Shown here one piece after another: positions 58,921 through 64,000 of a stretch of DNA of 64,000 nt (within the stretch, counting starts at the first letter, position 1; each line of letters opens with the position of its first letter). Under the pieces are notes generated by a model, which did not search any database, was not told where the DNA came from, and saw nothing but the letters and a program-made list of their open reading frames with translations. The position numbers and the translations under genes are program-made. The DNA is from Corythucha ciliata (Eukaryota > Arthropoda > Insecta > Hemiptera > Tingidae): NCBI GenBank assembly GCA_038030265.1, contig CM075939.1, forward strand, positions 42,327,253 through 42,391,252, in the 5' to 3' direction.

Positions 58921-59680
58921 AGCAATTTATCGGTCAGTCCGTCGTCGGTCGGTCGCCATTTCACCAAGTCAATGATGTAGAATAGAAGACGCCGAAGACG
59001 GCCACCGGCCACGGCCCCTTTGCGCCGATGCATCGGTTCGGCAGGTTTCGTTTCTTTTCCTATGGTTCCGTGCAGTTATGGGCGGGGGCACGGCGAGCGA
59101 CAACCAATCGCAAAGGCGTGGGGCATTAAAAGCGTGCCATTTGACTTAAAAAGCAGTTGTAATCGGCGTTTAGCCAAGTAGTCCACGTGGAGTGTTCTGT
59201 TTAATTGTCCAGGGCTTTTCTTGAAGCTCTCTCGTTGTTTCGTCTTCCCGAGTTCCCGTTCGATAAGTCCCCAAGACTGTTCCTCGTCCTATTTCTTTAA
59301 AAATGCTTGGTTTCAAGTGTTTTTTCGGGGATGAAAATTTGATTATGTGAAAATTCAGTCCGAATTACCCAGCCCACCCACTCACGTCCCTGATTCTGAC
59401 AGTCGACGAGCCAGTCAACTCATGAACTCATCGTGAAATCAACATGATGCTTCTTCCAAACAAGGTAGGCGATTAAATTCTTGGTAAGCATGGAGCTCTG
59501 CGGGCCAGGAACAATCTTTAAAAAACACGTTATCCTATTTATTTATTACCGTAAACTGTGGCTCACTTGCTCATTTCCCGAAAACTGAGAACGGTTAATC
59601 AATTTGATTGGGTGGGGGGGGGGGTTGTTGCCCAAGTTTGCAATTCTGCTCGTAGAAATCACTGAATGCTCACAAAAAAG
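58921..59680. other. Spacer before the 3-kb hAT-like element
   Basis: No gene seen. A G run is at about 59611-59622. The last eight bases are the target duplication of the next element. Confidence 0.4.
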
Positions 59681-60239
59681 CAGTGGCGGCGGAACCGGGG
59701 GGGGGCAGGGTGGGCGGCCGCCCCCCGGAATTTAGTCTGGGGGGGCGTCGCCCCCCCCAGGCTTCAATGCCAGTCTTCTATCCCGAATACTGCACCCAAA
59801 GTTCTTATTCTATCCTTTTCGCTTCTTATTCGAGGACCAAGCGACCGTCACTCAGATCGAAAACCCTGGATCATTTGCGAGAAGATGAAAAATAGCAATG
59901 CCTAGAACATTCGCCCCCCCCCCATCTTTCACTTTTCTGCAGACTTTTTGTTAGGTATATTATTGATTCTTCTTCTACACTTTACCCCTGCCATCTGGCA
60001 AAGGAGGGCGATCCACCTTTCGGCCACCCTCCCCGGAGAGGGTTTTAGCCCAAATTTAAGCAATATGAAGCACAGGCGTAGCAAGGGGCGTGCGGCGTGT
60101 GCGGTGCGCACCGGGCATCTCTACCCTGGGGGCATCAAACCCGCTGTTTTGTTATGCGATCACCGCTACCCAGTGGCGGAACAACACTTGTCCGGGGCCC
60201 GGGGCGGAAATCTCTAGGAGGCCCTTTAGTCTCTAATTA

Positions 60240-61720
60240 AACCGTAAATATACTTTTTTGCAGCTTTGAAGTATATATTTTCCTCAATTTTAGCCACGAA
60301 ATTGCCTCTAAAGTGCGTTTTCTCAATTTTTTCCGCGAATTTGCTCATTTTCTCATTTTTAGCTGCGAATCGGCGCTTTTTACAAGCTCTTACCGTGAAG
60401 TTGCCTTAAGAATCCGCAAATTAGGTAGCGTTTAAGTGCTCTTTCCCAATTTTATCCGCAAATTAGCGGGAAAATTTAAGCCGTAAATTCGCGCTTTTCT
60501 CCATTACAAAAAAAAACCATTCGTGTTTTTCTCTATTTATTACCCTCGAATTAGCGCTTTTTCACGGTTTTAGCCGCTTGAATTAGCGCTTTTTCTCAAT
60601 TTTATTCCCAAAGTTCCCCAAGAATGTGCAAGTTGGGGTATTCTCAATTTTAGCTGTGAATTAGCCTTTTTACCCCCAATTTAGCAGTGAATGGGCACAT
60701 TTTTTAATTTTAGCTGGAAATTATAGCACTTTTTCTCGATTTTTATCTGCAAAATTGAAATGTTTTGTACCTTAGTTGTGAATTAAAGTTTTCCTCCACT
60801 TTTAGACGCAAATTCGCGTTTTTCTCTATTTCACGCCGTGAATCGAAGCGCTTTTTCTCAATTTCAGTCCCAGCCCCGAGAATCCGTGAGTTGGCGTTTT
60901 CTGTGAATTCGCGCTTTTTCCCAATGTTTAAAGCTGCCAAATTGTAACACTTAATTATAATAGCGTGTTTCTCTATTTTTAGACTCGAATTCGCGTTGTT
61001 CTCTTTTTTATCCTTGAATTAGCGTTTTTCTCATCTTTAGCGCGTGAATTAGCGCTTTTCAACTTCAGCCTTAAAGTTGCCCCTAAGAATTGGCGAATTG
61101 GCGTTTTCTCTGATTTTCAGCTGTGAATTAGCGTTTTGTTTCTCAATTTTAGCAGTAAATTAGCACATTTTCTTAATTTTAGCTACGATTTTTAGCGTTT
61201 TTTCTCGATTTTATCCGTAAAATCGTAATTTTTCATACCTTAGCTGAGTTTTCCTCCACTTTTATCTAGACGCGAATTCGCGTTTTTGACTATTTCACCC
61301 GTGAATTAGCGCTTTTTCTAAATTTTAGTCCCAATGTTGCCCCAAGAATCCTTGAGTTGGCGTTTCTCCCTTTTAGCTGTGAATTTGCGCTTGTTCTAAA
61401 TTTTGAAAGTTGCTAAATTGTAGCACTTTATCACAATTTTAGCTGTAAATTAGCGTGTTTTTTTTTTCAAGACGACGCGAATTTGCGTTTTTCTCTTTTT
61501 CATCCTTGAATTAGCGCTTTTCTCAGTTTTAGCTGCGTAAATTAGCGCTTTTTCCTAATTTCGCCCCAACAATTCGTGATTTTGCGTTATCTCAATGTCA
61601 GCTGTGAATTAGCTAGCGCTTTTTCTTAATATTAACAGCCATAAATTTCAGCAATTTTTCTCAATTTCAGCCGCGAATCAGCGTTTTACTCTCTTTTACA
61701 AGCGAGTTTAGCCATTCGTT
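60240..61720 (-). repeat. R1 array inside the hAT-like element
   Basis: Reversed R1 units (CAATTTTAGCTGCGAATTAGC type). Blocks around 60600-60950 and 61080-61440 repeat in the same order (ATTAGCG, CCCCAAGAAT, GAATTCGCG), suggesting a higher-order duplication of about 460 bp. Confidence 0.7.
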
Positions 61721-61945
61721 TTCATCTTATTTACTTGAAAATCCCGATTTTTCATCTTCAAGCTATTCAGGGGCCCCCATCCGAACCCCGGATCCGGATT
61801 TTTAGTTATGCCCCTACCTGCATTCCCACACTTTGCTGTTTTATTTGAGTACGAATGATTATCGTTTATTATTTAAAACGAATACTTGCCATATTCTTGT
61901 GGCAAAAAAACAACTAAGAAATCAATAATAGTATATGTATACGCA

Positions 61946-62023
61946 GGAGCTAAAGTCGTGGCTCTAAAACGCCGTAAAATTTGCCGCGGTACATTACATT
62001 ACAAGCCCGGCGGGCGAGGCGAG
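61946..62023 (+). other. Exon-like island inside the hAT-like element
   Basis: TATACGCAG|GAGC and GGCGAG|GTAAAT bound an open 78-bp stretch encoding AKVVALKRRKICRGTLHYKP and six more residues. It is GC-richer than its surroundings. I recognise no family, and a single exon-like island inside a transposon may be chance or a captured fragment. Confidence 0.2.
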
Positions 62024-62739
62024 GTAAATCCCCTTCCTACGAGTGATGTACGACTTTTTTCACGCGACAGCAAGGAAATGATAAAACTGACTTTGACAAA
62101 TTGACTACTGACTTCTCGTGTCTTTAGTTTAAGAAGACCTTAAACGAGGTTATAACCCGAGTTCATTTACTTTCCGTACTAGGACGGAAAATATTTTCTG
62201 GACTAGTACAGAAAATTTCTCGAATGTCACTGTGCGGTAATGGTCAATTTCCCAGACATTTTTGGGTACAGAAAATGACTACTTTCGGAGCATGTCGCTT
62301 GAAAAATACTTCAGTTCCTAGGCATGAAAAGAGACACTTTTGGGACTCATTTGCGGCCGTAAAATTCGGTTTTAGTATCATGTGGGATAAAAATAAAATA
62401 TTATTAGTCAAAAACATATCAAGAATCAGACCGTTGTATACCACATTCAAATCATTCCCTAAATGCTGAAAATTCAAGACTGGGCAGCTCCATACAATAC
62501 CTTGCCTCCTCTATTTACTTAAAATTGAGAACTACACTACACTTTACCTTCTATTGATGAAAACTAAGGAAGTGATGGTAGTGTAGGGTATGGTGGGGAA
62601 GGGAAGGGGGGGAAGCGCCTTAATTTTTGCCCCCCCCCCTGAACCAAAATTCTTCCGCCGCCACTGCAAAAAAGGAAATGTCTCCAAAATCTGATTTCGA
62701 GTTCCAATGGATATTCACCACCAAGAAACGGTCTAAACG

Positions 62740-63111
62740 CTTAGCGAATTGGCGTTCTCTCAAATTTGAACTGTTGAATGATGATCGATTTTCTCAATTT
62801 CGGTGGTGAATTAGCACTTTTTCCAAATTTTTAGAGCAATAAATCACCATGGGCGTAGCAAGAAACAGCCAGTTACCCTTCCCGAGACTCGAAAGCGACG
62901 TAAGCCGTCGACTGAAATCGTGATATCGTGTTGGTTGCCTGCTGCTGGAAACTAAATGTGAAGGTGCCCTATGATGCCTAATTTAAAACCCTATTTTGCT
63001 CACTTATAATTCCAATTTCGCTAAGGGCCTCATTAAAAACCGTAGATTTTGCAACCTGATTAAACCTTTTCGCGTGTCCTGGCTGACTGAAACGCTAATT
63101 TCGAGGGGTTT

Positions 63112-63149
<38 letters not shown>

Positions 63150-63290
63150 TTGGGTGTCCGGTTCACAAGAACCCCAATTTTGACTCTGTATATTGCTCAA
63201 AAACAACATGGAAGCAAAACCACGTAATTGCGCGGATTTTTCTCGCTAAAAAAACATTCCGGGCCCATCACTAAAACGTCATTTTCGTGG
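62740..63290 (-). repeat. Short R1 and R3 patches, inverted
   Basis: A few reversed R1 units occupy 62740-62830. Reversed R3 units (AACCCTATTTTGCTCACTTA, AAAACGTCATTTTCGTGG) occupy 62980-63290. A pure A run of about 30 nt lies at 63117-63146. Confidence 0.5.
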
Positions 63291-63439
63291 GGTTTTCTTG
63301 CTGCCCCTTGCTCTGGCGTACCGTGGCAGGTGCGAGAGGGACGGACCACCCCGCGCCACTGTTTGACTGGGGTCCCTGAAAAGCTGAAAATGAAAAAAAT
63401 TGAAAATTTATAGGTTGTTTAGATTAAAAAAAAAAAATC

Positions 63440-64000
63440 GCCCAATAGCTTTTTGAATTGAGAAAAAGCGCTTATTCGTGGCTGAAATTGGTGAAAAATA
63501 GCTCATTAAAGGCTACAAATTTGCGAAAAAGCGCTGATTCCTGGATGCCATTTAGAAACTTGATTTTTTTTCCAATTTCATCCGTGATTTAGGGCTTTTC
63601 CTCAATTTCTGCCGTTTTTACTCAAATTCAGTCCCGAATTATAGTGCTTTTTGTCGCCTTTACTTCCATTTTACTGCGAATCAGTGGTTTTCCGCTATTT
63701 TTGCTTTTTGCCGCGAATAAAAGAGTTTTTTTTTTTTGTTTTTTTTTTTCAAACTTTTTGCTGTGTACTTTCCCCAAGAGGATTCAACACAGCAACTTTT
63801 CTTGATGTTTGCAGCGAACTAGCTCTTGTTCTAAATTTTAGCTGAGAATAAACGCTTTCTCTCAATTTCATCCTTGAACTAACGGGTTTTCTCAATTTTA
63901 GACGAGAATAAGGATTTTTTACTTTTCGCCCATGAATTGCTGCTTCTTCATAATTTCAGCCAGATATTTTTAATCAAGAAAATCAATAATTTTCGACTAA
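63440..64000. repeat. R1 units, plus then inverted, to window edge
   Basis: Plus-oriented units occupy 63440-63545. Reversed units (AATTTCATCCGTGATTTAGGG, CTCAATTTTAGACGAGAATA) run to the end. The tract continues beyond the window. Confidence 0.6.

Larger units (their letters stand above)
59681..62666. mobile_element. Non-autonomous hAT-like element, perfect 8-bp duplication
   Basis: The termini CAGTGGCGGCGGAA (59681) and its exact reverse complement (ending 62666) form 14-bp inverted repeats. The flanking octamers CAAAAAAG (59673-59680 and 62667-62674) are identical, the standard hAT duplication length. Long G/C runs lie just inside both ends. The interior includes additional end-like sequences (CAGGCGTAGCAAGG near 60076, CAGTGGCGGAAC at 60171, and one at 61820 reading outward CAGGTAGGGGCAT), so it is probably composite. 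It holds a reversed R1 array and no transposase. Confidence 0.8.

Noticed and set aside
60076..61820. Second complete hAT-like element nested in 59681-62666
   Set aside because: End-like sequences at 60076, 60171 and 61820 are present, but flanking octamers do not match in any pairing I tried.
1..64000. tRNA or rRNA genes
   Set aside because: I looked for B-box-like GGTTCGA motifs and rRNA-like blocks; the few partial matches lack an A box or a foldable clover leaf.

Overview
The window is eukaryotic genomic DNA, most likely from an arthropod. Genes are split by GT-AG introns, exons are short, and CpG is not visibly depleted. The arthropod call rests on a secreted protein with a pacifastin-type inhibitor domain, a family known essentially from insects and crustaceans. 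I see no prokaryotic, organellar or viral gene layout, and no rRNA, tRNA or CRISPR array.

Genes. (1) 1127-3568, + strand: a four-exon clarin-like four-helix membrane protein. (2) 10818-39596, + strand: an actin-binding LIM protein (abLIM/UNC-115/limatin type). It has four LIM domains, the conserved linker of that family and a C-terminal villin headpiece. The model has 19 coding exons whose phases all fit (753 codons plus stop). Its first exon is separated from the rest by about 13 kb. (3) 47323-46620, - strand: a two-exon secreted protein with a signal peptide, one pacifastin domain and an acidic/Ala-rich tail. (4) 55500-57863, - strand: a frame-broken Ty3/gypsy retrotransposon remnant with gag, protease, reverse transcriptase and the start of RNase H. 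The products of the first three genes have unrelated likely roles: membrane organisation, actin linkage and secreted protease control. Nothing suggests they act together.

Everything else, including the large introns of gene 2, is dominated by degenerate short-period tandem repeats. There are three families with a period near 30 bp (here R1, R2, R3) and one near 16 bp (R4). R1, R2 and R3 share a core around CGCGAA-T and may be diverged relatives. Tracts switch orientation and family along the window.

The main discovery candidate is that several tracts lie inside elements with the hallmarks of non-autonomous hAT transposons: short terminal inverted repeats starting CAG-GG-G, and 8-bp target-site duplications. 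The four best cases are 6901-9163, 12697-13947 (nested inside an R2 tract), 51588-54935 and 59681-62666 (perfect 8-bp duplication, 14-bp inverted termini). This suggests a genome in which DNA transposons have captured and spread minisatellite arrays. Other structures include a ~600-bp palindrome at 31265-31870 studded with a 15-bp motif, a ~1.9-kb element with ~295-bp inverted ends at 28204-30096, and several small foldback/MITE-like palindromes.
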